Shown one piece after another: positions 54,801-64,000 of a stretch of DNA of 64,000 bases; positions within the stretch are counted from its first letter, which is position 1, and every line of letters starts with the position of its first letter. The position numbers and the translations under genes are program-made. The notes below the pieces were generated by a model, which was not told the origin of the DNA, did no database searches, and was given only the letters and a program-made list of their open reading frames with translations. The DNA is from Lantana camara (Eukaryota; Streptophyta; Magnoliopsida; Lamiales; Verbenaceae): assembly GCA_037501455.1 (NCBI GenBank), contig CM074863.1:13636001-13700000 (forward strand). Reading direction: 5' to 3'.

Positions 54801-56462
54801 GTATAGAGAATAAGTAAAAGATTTCAACTATAAGTTATAACTACTCTGTAAAACCAAGGAATATCACCTAGCCAAAGTATTTCCACTTTTAGTTTGGATG
54901 TTATATGACTTCATTTATTATGCTGTAATTTTGTAGCTTGAGGTTCGTATACTCTACAGTCAATATGCTCTATAATCACATGGTGTTTCTAACTTATCTT
55001 GTGTGAATAGGGGCTCTATCCATTTGATACTTTGGGTAAGAACTCTGTGTTGTTTCTCCATGATGATGTGATGACATTAATTTATCCTCCTTGATTCTAT
55101 CCAGATCCTTGAAATGGACACCTACAGGTATCACGGGCACTCCATGTCTGATCCTGGAAGCACTTACCGTACACGTGATGAGATTAGTGGTGTTAGACAG
55201 GTGGGTATAATGGAAATATTTCCTGTTGATAATTGTATGCTTAAATTCTGTATGTACATTTTAAACTCAATCGTCTTTTCAACAGGAACGTGATCCAGTT
55301 GAAAGAATCAGGAAACTTATACTATCTCATGATCTAGCCACTGAAAAGGAACTGAAGGTAGCTTAATAAACTCTCTCTTTAACAAGGTTCCTACTTCTTT
55401 CTAGATTTAGGCTAGAGTTAAATAATTATTGGCTTCTGTATTGATTGATCTTCCCAAACTGAATGGTTTGGCAAATGCTTTTTGAAGATGGAATCATGTT
55501 GAGATTATGGTCTGTTTTTGTTCTTGTGTCAGGAAACTGAAAAAGAAGTAAGGAAACAGGTGGATGAAGCCATTGCGAAAGCTAAGGTTAGAATAGCCAC
55601 ACTATCATGTTTGATTGAAATGGATCCAGAAGAACCCCTCACGACTTGCTTTATGTATTAACTTATATCAATTTTTTTTTTCAGGAGAGTCCCCTGCCTG
55701 ATCCTTCTGAGCTTTTTACTAATGTATATGTCAAAGGCTATGGAGTTGAGGTACAATGCTTTTATTATTCATTTATTTTTTCAGGCACACTGTGATTATA
55801 TAGAACATGAAAGAAATTGAGTACTGACAAGTGTCTGTTGTCTTTTACTTTGCCAATGCCAACCTCTGTAAGCATCATTCGAGTTTTGGCTTAGTACAGT
55901 GGTCTAAGAATACATGTCAGGCTATTCTGATTTTATTTCTATGTTCTATTTATATTTCACATGCTTCATTTGGTTAAGTTGACCATTGAATTTTTTAGAT
56001 TGTGGGGGGAAACCATCAAGCTGACTGCAGTGCGGTTAAGAAACTTATTGCATCATCTGATCCCATAGAAACATTAAACTCTTTGTCATCATTGACATAA
56101 TGAAACAAGATTCTGTTAATTATACTTCCTTCTTGGAATGAACTAAAATCCAGATGACCTTTTTTTAGAGTTAATGTGTGAATTATGCTGGACTTCTTTA
56201 TATTTCAAAGACATTGCTTTTTTGTTCTGTGAGTTAGCAAAGACCAATTTATTATTGCTGTGTATTATTTGCATCAGATTGACCTTATGTCATAAAGTGT
56301 GTCAAGTATTCTGAATTCCATCTGATGTGTGAATCCGTAATTCGTTATAGTAAAATATTGGCGTTTCCAAAATATCATGCTGATCTCTTTTGCACTTGAA
56401 ATTTTGTACTTTTGCAGTCATTTGGAGCAGACAGAAAAGAATTGAGAGCCGTGCTTCCATGA
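51893..56462 (+). CDS. E1 ALPHA: Pyruvate dehydrogenase E1 component subunit alpha, mitochondrial, 8 exons
   Basis: Thiamine-diphosphate-dependent decarboxylating subunit of the mitochondrial pyruvate dehydrogenase complex; it pairs with E1-beta and feeds acetyl-CoA to the citric acid cycle. Exons: 51893-52565, 52911-52990, 54023-54100, 55105-55200, 55286-55357, 55533-55586, 55685-55750, 56418-56462. The sum is 1164 nt (387 aa), matching plant E1-alpha (about 390). The N-terminus ([10 protein letters not shown], Arg/Ala-rich, no acidic residues up to about 30) is a mitochondrial presequence ending near RHLSTS. The thiamine-diphosphate motif is GDG (193-195) to NN (222-223). The regulatory phosphorylation loop [10 protein letters not shown] has Ser 290 as the conserved kinase site. 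It ends in AVLP. The plastid isoform is excluded by the presequence and the SMSDPG loop. Introns 2 and 3 are each about 1 kb. Confidence 0.96.
53599..53745 (+). other. Open, protein-like segment inside PDH intron 2
   Basis: 48 sense codons plus TAG, beginning directly after an AG that follows a T-rich stretch (acceptor-like). The frame reads [17 protein letters not shown], then [16 protein letters not shown], a mixed, natural-looking composition unlike the surrounding intron. It does not fit E1-alpha and the known exon structure skips it. It may be a captured fragment of another gene or a remnant of an old terminal exon. I do not recognise the source. Confidence 0.4.
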
Positions 56463-56506
56463 GTTGGGAACCCTAAAATACATTCCAAGCAATCGGACTA
56501 ACAGGC

Positions 56507-56512
56507 AATAAA
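56507..56512 (+). promoter_or_regulatory. Candidate poly(A) signal of PDH E1-alpha
   Basis: AATAAA (in CAATAAAAAC) 45 bp after the stop codon. Being so close to the stop, a more distal signal may be used as well. Confidence 0.4.
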
Positions 56513-57811
56513 AACAAAGAGGACTTGACACAATAAGCGCTAGCTGCTGTCAAACGATGTTGGGGTTTTTGCTGAGAGTTGCTCTATTCTTTATTTTACC
56601 TTTTCTTCACTTTGTGGATATTACAAAGAACTCAAATGTTGAACTACAAATTGCACAGGTGATGTTGAGCTCCTGTATTCCGAGTTATTTGCGTTTCACA
56701 TATTTGGGCTGTTTTAGCTCTCTTTTCAGATTGACTTATTTCTTTGCACAACCGTTTTTAACTTTTAATTGTGTAGGCTAGCAGATTGCCATGTTTGCTG
56801 ACTGGAATTTAATGTCTTCTGATTGTTTCTGATTCTTTTTTTGGTCCTAACCTTGTTTCTGATTCTTTTTTTGGTCCTAACCTTGTTTCTGATTATGACT
56901 AAATTTGTAGCCACCAAATGCAACTATCAAAGAAAAAGAAGACAAAGTAGTTAAAGGATTATTTGTACCCTTGGTCTGAGCTGAGCTGAGCTCGAGCCAA
57001 ATATATTAAATATAATAAAACCCAAAGCTCACTCTTTCGCCTGCCTAATTGGTTGCCCGCAAAATATTTTGATTAGTTCTTTAAACTATTCTATCATTTT
57101 ATGAAAATGTTAAATAATAACCGGTCAATGTCACTATTTTTTTTATTTATTTGTTTTGACGGGACAAAGTCACTAATTATGAATGAGAACAATATTACAA
57201 ATTTTTTCGAGATTTTTTTTCTGAGAATTTAATATTTTGAAATATTAAAACTTATATCAATTCAAAATTTGCCTGTTTAGTTACGCAAAAGTGAGTATAT
57301 TTAACCTTGTATGTATGGAAAATTCCAAACGTATCATTTTATTTCATATTTTTTAAGTTTTGGACAATCATCACATAAAAAATTTATATCATATTTAGTT
57401 TTTTAGTATCGTGTGATTTCCTTACAGCATAGGTTACAAATATTAAATACCACACTATTTACGGCGGAATATGCTTTCTACGTTTATTTTATTTTATTTT
57501 TTTTTTGGGTACAATTTTATTTTATTTTTGGCAACATCATGTTATTAAATAAAAATACTAGAAATTTAATAGGGATGTGAAGAATTAAGAAATACAAGTT
57601 GACTTTTTTTCGATCGGATTATCCGACCCGATAGAATTTGGTTTGAACAACTCCGAATCCGGTTATCCAGATTTGTAATTGGACTCCCGTTGACTTCTTT
57701 CAAGCCCAATCCAATTATACGTGGCCCAACAGTGTTCATATGAGACCGTTGCTATCTTCTAAGGCCTCCTTTACTTTAGTGCAAAAGGATATAGGAGGTC
57801 ATGTTATTAGG
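56513..57811. other. Intergenic DNA between PDH E1-alpha and the hAT element
   Basis: AT-rich with no gene. The 74-codon frame at 56557-56781 is hydrophobic by composition and probably lies in PDH 3' flanking DNA. It includes a 30-bp tandem repeat at 56825-56894. Confidence 0.5.
56825..56894 (+). repeat. Tandem repeat, 30-bp unit, about 2.3 copies
   Basis: The unit begins GTTTCTGATTCTTTTTTTGG and ends TCCTAACCTT. Two exact copies are followed by the first 10 bases of a third. Confidence 0.9.
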
Positions 57812-58000
57812 GCTGTCTTTAGGAGTGGGCGTTTCGGGTCGGGTTTCGGGTACCCGACCCGACCCGATCGGGTAATTGATCAACGGGTAGACAATTTCGG
57901 GTTAATCGGGTTTCGGGTCGGGTACCCGGTACCCGACTTAAAATTCGGGTCGGGTTTCGGGTAGAAAAATTCTACCCGAACGGGTACCCGATACCCGACT

Positions 58001-58003
<3 letters not shown>

Positions 58004-58056
<53 letters not shown>
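58004..58056. repeat. AT dinucleotide microsatellite
   Basis: An essentially uninterrupted run of AT repeats just inside the left subterminal array of the hAT element. Confidence 0.9.
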
Positions 58057-58062
<6 letters not shown>

Positions 58063-58321
58063 TATATTATATATATATTAACATTTAATAATATACACAT
58101 GTTTTGCATCAAAAAAATAAAATAAAATAAAATATATACACATGTAATAATATACGTATATAACATATATAGTAAATAATATATATATAATTTACATATG
58201 TAAACAAAGTTTAGGCTGAACAGAATTACAGAACCCAAATTCCCAATTCTTTTTTCTCCCAAATCGGTAGAACAGAACCTCTTCCCCCAAATTCCTTTTC
58301 TTCCAAATCGACCCAACACAC

Positions 58322-58418
58322 GGCGGCACCACCGACGCGGCGGCGGCACCACCGTTAACCCACACCCTGACGCGGCGGCACCACCGTTAACCCACACCCT
58401 GACGCGGCGGCACCACCT
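58322..58418. repeat. GC-rich tandem array, 32-bp period
   Basis: Copies of ACCACCGTTAACCCACACCC plus 12 further bases start at 58348 and 58380, with partial copies before and after (the last at 58412). It reads as a Val/Gly/Ala-rich repeat on the minus strand (part of the 139-codon frame 58056-58475), but I do not support that as a gene. Confidence 0.85.
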
Positions 58419-59402
58419 GGAATTAGAGGGAAAGAAACCTCGCCAAGCCATTGAAGGTAAAGCTTCGAATATCATTTGTATTCTTTTTTGATTTCTTGCA
58501 TTTCTTCTTCTTCTCCGAATATTGGTGTGTTCTGGAATAAATCATATGCCGTTTTGCAATTTGATTGAGAACTATGTATTCATTTTCTGTAAATCCTCGT
58601 TCGATCTTCATTCCAGTTGTTGGTTTGAATGCAGGGGCATATTGTTCTCAATTAGAGGTTCGATCCTCGTTCGATCCTCGTTCGATCTTGGTTTTAGTTT
58701 TCGTCATTGACTGTAATTGGGCAATTAGTCTTCTGTTATTGAAATTGAATGCAGGGGCATATTGTTCTTACAAGCTGCTTTTTGAAATTAGTCTTCGGTC
58801 ATTACAGGCTGCTTATATTTTCTTGTTGGTTTTATATATTTGTTGTCATTAGATATTTGAAGAAGAAAATTGAAGAAGTTTGTTGATGTTGAATTTGTTT
58901 TGAATCTTGGATATTGCATTTCAAATTTGGTTTTTGCTTTGTGTGCTAGAAACTGGAAAGTTGATAGTTTGGATTTTTTTTTGGTTGTTTTGAAACTGTG
59001 ATGACTGATGACTAAACATTTTTGTTGCTTTTTGGTTGCCTTTTTGTTGCTATCTATTATTTTGGTTGATTTTGAAACTGGAAACAAACGTTTTTTGTTG
59101 TAGGACTTGACAATTTTGGTTGCTTTTGAAACTGCAAACTGTTGTTTTTGTTGAAACTGGAAACTGGAAAGCAAACTGTTATTTTTTGGCTGCTTTCACT
59201 GAAAAACGGAAAAAGACCAAAAAAAAAAAAAAAAAAAATTATATATATTAAATGGTCGGGTACCCGAAACCCGACTTAATCGGATACCCGATATTTTCGG
59301 GTCGGGTTCGGGTAGCAAAAATAGCTACCCGAAATTTCGGGTACCCGACCCGATTAACCCGAAACCCGACTACCCGACCCGACGCCCACCCCTAGCTGTC
59401 TT

Positions 59403-61427
59403 TACTTCTAAAGAAATGGGTTGGTTGTGTATATTAACTACCCATTTCTTGGCTTTACTTTGATGGTTTAATTATGAAGCCTTTTCCCGGAGCCCCGGTA
59501 CGGAGCAAGAAATGGGCTCTGTAAATAGCCACCCAAAAATGCCGTTTCTAAATAAACCATAGGGAATGGTTTAGTTAAAAAGACTTTTATGCCCATTCCA
59601 ATTTTGTGACTTTCACAAAATATCCCTGGGCATTGTACGAAATTGAGCTGGGTTTCCCACCCTTTTTTCGGCCCCTCCGCGCCATTTTCTTTCGCTTATG
59701 TTTCATTGCAATCCTTAGGTTGTCGCCATTTTTTTAGCAGTCGAGAGCTAACGGCGTAGGGGTTTGATTGGGTAAAAAATTTCGCTATGGGTATGATTTG
59801 TTTGGGGTCCAATGGTTATCCTTATTTATTTGAAATGAATACTCTGTTTTCTTTGTTGTTAGGGTTTGAAGGTTATTACATTAGTACTTGAAATTGCAGT
59901 GGTGGTCGTTCGCGCCGTGCGTTTTCCTCAAACAAGGTAAATTATCAATAATTTTTTGATCGTGTTTGTTGTGTTTGTGACTATGAAACCACTTAATCTC
60001 GTTGAATCGTTAAAGCAAATTTCGATTTACAAAAGTTGGGACCATGTTTAGGTGGCTGTTGGTTATCGCATTACGAAGGTGTGCCTCTGAACTACAAAAA
60101 ATTCATTCGAAGAAAACGAGTCAACAGTGTTGCAAATGTTGACAAAAAACAATAACCTCAAAAATTATGGAAATTAATTGAAACAATGGGTCTGAAATCT
60201 TGTCTTTTCTTTCCGAATTGAAGCAGTGCTTAGCAAGAGAATTTTTATTATTTTTTTTAAAGCAGATTAGCAAGAGAATTGAGGAACAAGATAAATGTCT
60301 GTGCGTGAAGTCCAGGAAAAGGGTATGCTATGTGTAATAATGACTACTTGTTTACCTTTGTGCACTCTATTCAGGTTAAGGGCATAAATGACTTTTATAT
60401 ATCAAATGGAAGGTTATTAACTATCAAAGTAAAGACACAATAAACAAAGATTATTTAAGCCGAATTCACAAACTATTAAAGTAAAAAGTCTACTGGATAA
60501 AATAAACAAGATTTTTAGAAAAAATAAACCATCCCCGATGGATAGCAAACAACAAAAGTAAATACAGCCTAGGAGTTAGTGTAGGTACATTATATATTAA
60601 TAACCTTTGTTTACTTTTATTTATATTTGGGCCGTTTCTTAATTTCATTGTTTACTTTTTCGATATAATAATGGATGTTTGTTGTTCAATTACAATATTG
60701 CCCTTATGATTTAATGCTAGTTGTTTGGTTGAACTAACCCTAAATTCCAATATTTTCTGATCCCCAAATTAGTTGCTGGGTTTTTCTCATTTGTGGCTTC
60801 CCGCAGTCCAGCAATTCCACCGTTGTTCATCTCTCATTTCGCCGATGACCTCTCCCCGATCGCTGGTAAGGAAGCTTATTTTGTTCTTATGGTAGATTTC
60901 TTATGAAAAATTTGGAAGGGAAAACACCAAGACCTGCGTTTGTTGCACACCACCGCCTTCTTCTTTGTTGCCGGCGAATTGCAATTTACTAGTGAATTAG
61001 AAATGTAAAGGAAGAGTGCAAAGGAGAGAGAAAACCAAAAATTTCCGCATCAGATTTTCGTTGGTAGCGGGGAAGTGGGAACTTAAGAAAAATGAGGAAC
61101 CTTAAATTTGGAGTGGCAAATTGATGTAAATAGAGTCATCTTTTGGTTGAAATTGTAATTTCTTCTTCCCTGGAAAAGGCATGTTCCCAGCAACACGCCA
61201 AAATTTCGTGTCTGGTGGAGCTGCCAAGAACACGCCGCTCCTACGGGCTGGTACGGCAAAGCAAGGCTTTAGTCTGTGAAAAGTAAACACAAGAAAAGGG
61301 GAGCGAAGGGGGGAAAACTGCTGGTTAGAGGAAAAGTAAATGAGGCCTAAAACGCCATATATCTGTTAGCCCTAAATTCTAAAGTTGGAGCTTCTCGCGG
61401 CAAATTTGCAATTTTCTGCAATCTTAC
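59403..61427. other. Intergenic DNA and probable leader of the PPR gene
   Basis: No supported gene. A small hairpin, AAGAAATGGG against CCCATTTCTT, lies at 59412-59452. CT-rich DNA with CCAGCAATTCCACC near 60810-60870 could be part of the PPR 5' region. The minus frame at 61102-61290 has no domain. Confidence 0.45.
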
Positions 61428-64000
61428 ATGAATGTTCAGGTATGTAGATTGTATTTTTTCGATATTAGTTGCCCTTTTCCTTTTCCATTTTTTTTGACAA
61501 ATTGATCATATTCTACGCTGAAGATATTCAATTTGGAGTTCAATGTTGAATGTTAAAATTTCAAAGGCTTGTATGCTTAAGCTGAAACTTAGTTAAGCAG
61601 AAGTTCTATTTTGGATTACCATATCGGAAATTCATGCATTCTCTTTAGAAATTTAGTAAATATTTACTGGAACTTCAATTAGTAGACTTACAGGGTGCAT
61701 TTGGTTTCTCTGACAATCGCACTTCCATCTTGTTTATAGAGTCTAATAAGCTTTCCCAACTCAGGCTGTTTCCCATCTACAAAGGTGGGCACTTTTTGAA
61801 GTCTCTGTCATCCGCAGCTTGTTACTTGTCAAATTCTCATAGCATCAGCTGCATACAGAGTTTGCCAAATGACACTTATGAGAGGAGGAGCAAAGAGATT
61901 GATTTTGAGCTTCTATTCGATGCTTGCACCTCACCTGAGGTTGTTAAGCGCCTTCATGCTCTTCTTCTCGTTTCGGGAAAAGCCCAAAGCACTTTTGTTG
62001 CTACCAGGCTTGTCAATATCTATGCCCATCTCGGTGATGTTTCCTCATCTCGAGACACTTTTAATCAAGTTTCGGAAAAAGATTCATATACTTGGAACTC
62101 AATGATATCAGCATATGTCAGGAATCGCCGTTTCAGTGATGCAGTCAAATGTGTTTTTAAAATGCTGTCGGGAGGTGATGTTAGACCTGATTCTTACACC
62201 TTCCCCCCTGTGTTGAAAGCTTGTAATTCCTTACTTGATGGAACAAGGTTGCATTGTTGGATTTTGAAATTAGGGTTTGAGTGGGATGTATTTGTAGCTG
62301 CTTCATTGGTGCATATGTACTGCCGTTTTGACATTGCTGATTGTGCATATACAATTTTTAAGAATATGCCATTCCGTGATATGGGATGTTGGAACTCTAT
62401 GATTTCTGGATTTTGCCAAAATGGAAATGCTAAAGAGGCATTGGTCATTGTGGATGACATGATATTGGAGGGCATAGAGATGGATTCAGTGACTGTGGCA
62501 ACTGTTCTCTCAATATGTGCCCAGATAAATGATATGTTGCGTGGGATTTTGATTCATTTATTTGCCATAAAACACGGCTTGGAGTTTAATGTTTTCGTTT
62601 CCAATGCCTTGATTAATATGTATGCCAAATTCGGCCAATTGAATTGTGCGCAGAATGTCTTTGACCACATGGTTGTTAGAGATTTAGTATCATGGAACTC
62701 CATAATTGCGGCGTATGAGCAAAATGATTATCCACAATATGCGCTGAAGTTCTTTCATCAGATGCAATCAAATAAACTTAAACCAGATTTGCTGACACTA
62801 GTAAGCTTGTCGTCTAGTGTAGCTCAGACCAAGGATGTCTTAAGCAGCAAATCTATTCATGGATTTGTCATGAGAAGATATTGGATTATAGAAGACACTG
62901 TGATTGGAAATGGTGTTGTTGATATGTATGCAAAATTAGGCATTATAGACTCTGCAAACAAAGTTTTTGAGGGACTTCCATGTAAAGATGTAATCTCATG
63001 GAACACAATGATCACGGGTTATGCTCAAAATGGTTTTGCAAGCGAGGCCATTGAGGTCTATTCCAGGATGAAAGAGAGTGAGAATGTGAAACCTAACCAA
63101 GGGACATGGGTGTCCATTTTACCAGCCTATGCTCATCTTGGAGCCCTAAAAGATGGAATGAGAATCCACAGTCTGGTGCTTAAAGAATCCCTCGACTCCG
63201 ATGTATATGTGGCTACTTGCCTTGTTGATCTGTACGGAAAATGTGGGAGATTGACTGAAGCAATGTCTTTATTCTCTGATGTATCTAAAGAAACCTCTGT
63301 CCCTTGGAATGCCATAATATCATGCCACGGACTTCATGGACATGGCAAAACATCCCTTCAGCTTTTTAAGGAAATGGTAAATGAAGGAGTGAAGCCAGAT
63401 CATATTACTTTTCTATCGTTGTTGACTGCTTGTAGCCATTCGGGTTTGGTTGATCAGGGAAAACAATATTTTAACACGATGCAGGAAGAATATGGAGTCA
63501 AACCTACTTTGAAGCACTATGGCTGCATGGTTGACTTGTTTGGAAGAGCTGGCCTATTGGAAACAGCTTACAATTTCATAGAAAACATGCCTTTAACACC
63601 AGACGAGACAGTATGGGGAGCTCTTCTTGGTGCTTGTAGAATCCAAGGAAATGTCGAAATGGGTAGAAAGGCATCGAATCATTTGTTTGAACTTGATTCA
63701 CAAAATGCCGGATACTATGTTTTGTTGTCAAATCTTTATGCGAGTTTTGGGAGATGGGAAGGGGTGGGTGAAGCACGATCATTGGCTAGGGATAGGGGTT
63801 TGTGGAAGACTCCTGGTTGGAGCTCAATTGAACTAAATAATAGGGTTGAAGTGTTTTATACTGGCAACCAAACTCACCCACAGTGTGAGGAGATATATAA
63901 AGAATTGGCTATATTAAATGGTAAAATAAAGAGTCTCGGATATACCCCAGATTTTAGTTTTGTGTTGCAGGATGTTGAGGATGATGAGAAAGAAAATATA
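61428..64000 (+). CDS. EMB2758: PLS-class pentatricopeptide repeat protein, At4g33990/EMB2758-like (3' end outside window)
   Basis: Organellar RNA-binding protein of the PLS-E(-DYW) type, whose members specify C-to-U editing or RNA processing sites. Proposed exons: 61428-61439 (MNVQ, donor CAG|GTATGT) and 61694-64000 (acceptor CTTACAG|GG). The frame upstream of exon 2 has no ATG back to its stop at 61646, so a spliced start is needed, and this tiny exon joins in phase. At least 773 residues are present. Repeats run from about residue 65, with the usual signatures YTWNSMISAY (about 136), SWNSIIAAYEQN, DVISWNTMITGYAQNGF and KPDHITFLSLLTACSHSGL. An E/E+ region follows from about 640 (VWGALLGACR, YVLLSNLYAS, KTPGWSSIE). 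The last residues, LQDVEDDEKENI, precede the DYW deaminase domain in homologues; it lies beyond the window. The orthologue call is from remembered motif similarity. Confidence 0.85.

Larger units (their letters stand above)
57820..59394. mobile_element. hAT-type element, 1575 bp, with GGGTACCCGA arrays
   Basis: Ends TAGGAGTGGGCG and CGCCCACCCCTA are inverted repeats with one mismatch and are flanked by the exact 8-bp duplication GCTGTCTT (57812-57819 and 59395-59402). Both subterminal regions (57830-58000 and 59260-59390) are dense with ACCCGA/TCGGGT and the palindrome GGGTACCC, probable transposase-binding repeats. The interior has an AT microsatellite (about 58004-58056), a GC-rich 32-bp tandem array (58322-58418) and T-rich DNA with a duplicated phrase TTGAATGCAGGGGCATATTG (58624 and 58745). 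No transposase is seen, so it is a deletion derivative that may retain the 5' leader of an autonomous parent. Confidence 0.88.

Noticed and set aside
58056..58475. 139-codon minus frame in the second hAT element
   Set aside because: It consists of the 32-bp tandem array plus AT-rich DNA. There is no domain, and it would begin in a repeat.

Overview
This window is nuclear DNA from a flowering plant, most likely a eudicot. It holds split genes with GT-AG introns and TATA promoters, AT-rich intergenic DNA and many plant transposons. Four host genes can be read. (1) A SIN3-like (SNL) transcriptional co-repressor lies on + with 21 coding exons (1348 aa). (2) The chloroplast DExH-box RNA helicase ISE2 lies on - with 16 coding exons (1157 aa). 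(3) The mitochondrial pyruvate dehydrogenase E1-alpha subunit lies on + with 8 exons (387 aa). (4) A PLS-class pentatricopeptide protein resembling Arabidopsis At4g33990/EMB2758 lies on + and runs off the right edge. I traced exons by hand; every splice phase closes and the total lengths fit the families.

Layout. 1-16 kb has no host gene. It holds a degenerate LINE, a 2.1 kb Mutator-like element with 10-bp target-site duplications and a broken GRF zinc-finger frame, several MITE-like inverted repeats, a 2.3 kb solo LTR with a 5-bp duplication and an array of hairpin palindromes, and a 643 bp hAT element with an 8-bp duplication. 16.3-28.3 kb is the SIN3-like gene. 29-37.9 kb is ISE2, convergent with it. 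38.8-51.3 kb is one complete Ty3/gypsy element of the Tat type. 51.9-56.5 kb is the PDH gene. 57.8-59.4 kb is a second hAT element with an 8-bp duplication. 61.4-64 kb is the PPR gene.

The retrotransposon is the most interesting object. Its two 845-bp LTRs read as identical and it is flanked by TTACG duplications, so it is young. It carries gag, protease, reverse transcriptase, two RNase H regions and integrase in one frame, interrupted by a single in-frame TGA just after the gag zinc knuckle. Between pol and the 3' LTR, on the opposite strand, I find a three-exon gene with consensus splice sites that joins three open frames into an 886-codon reading frame with its own TATA-like box. Extra antisense ORFs are known in Tat-lineage elements; an intact, spliced, promoter-bearing copy is what deserves attention here.

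How the genes relate. ISE2 and PDH E1-alpha are divergent, and the 12.4 kb retrotransposon sits in the short region between their start codons. Three of the four host proteins are predicted for organelles (ISE2 in chloroplast; PDH E1-alpha in mitochondrion; PPR in one of the two). The SIN3-like protein is nuclear. I see no operon-like linkage, as expected for a plant.
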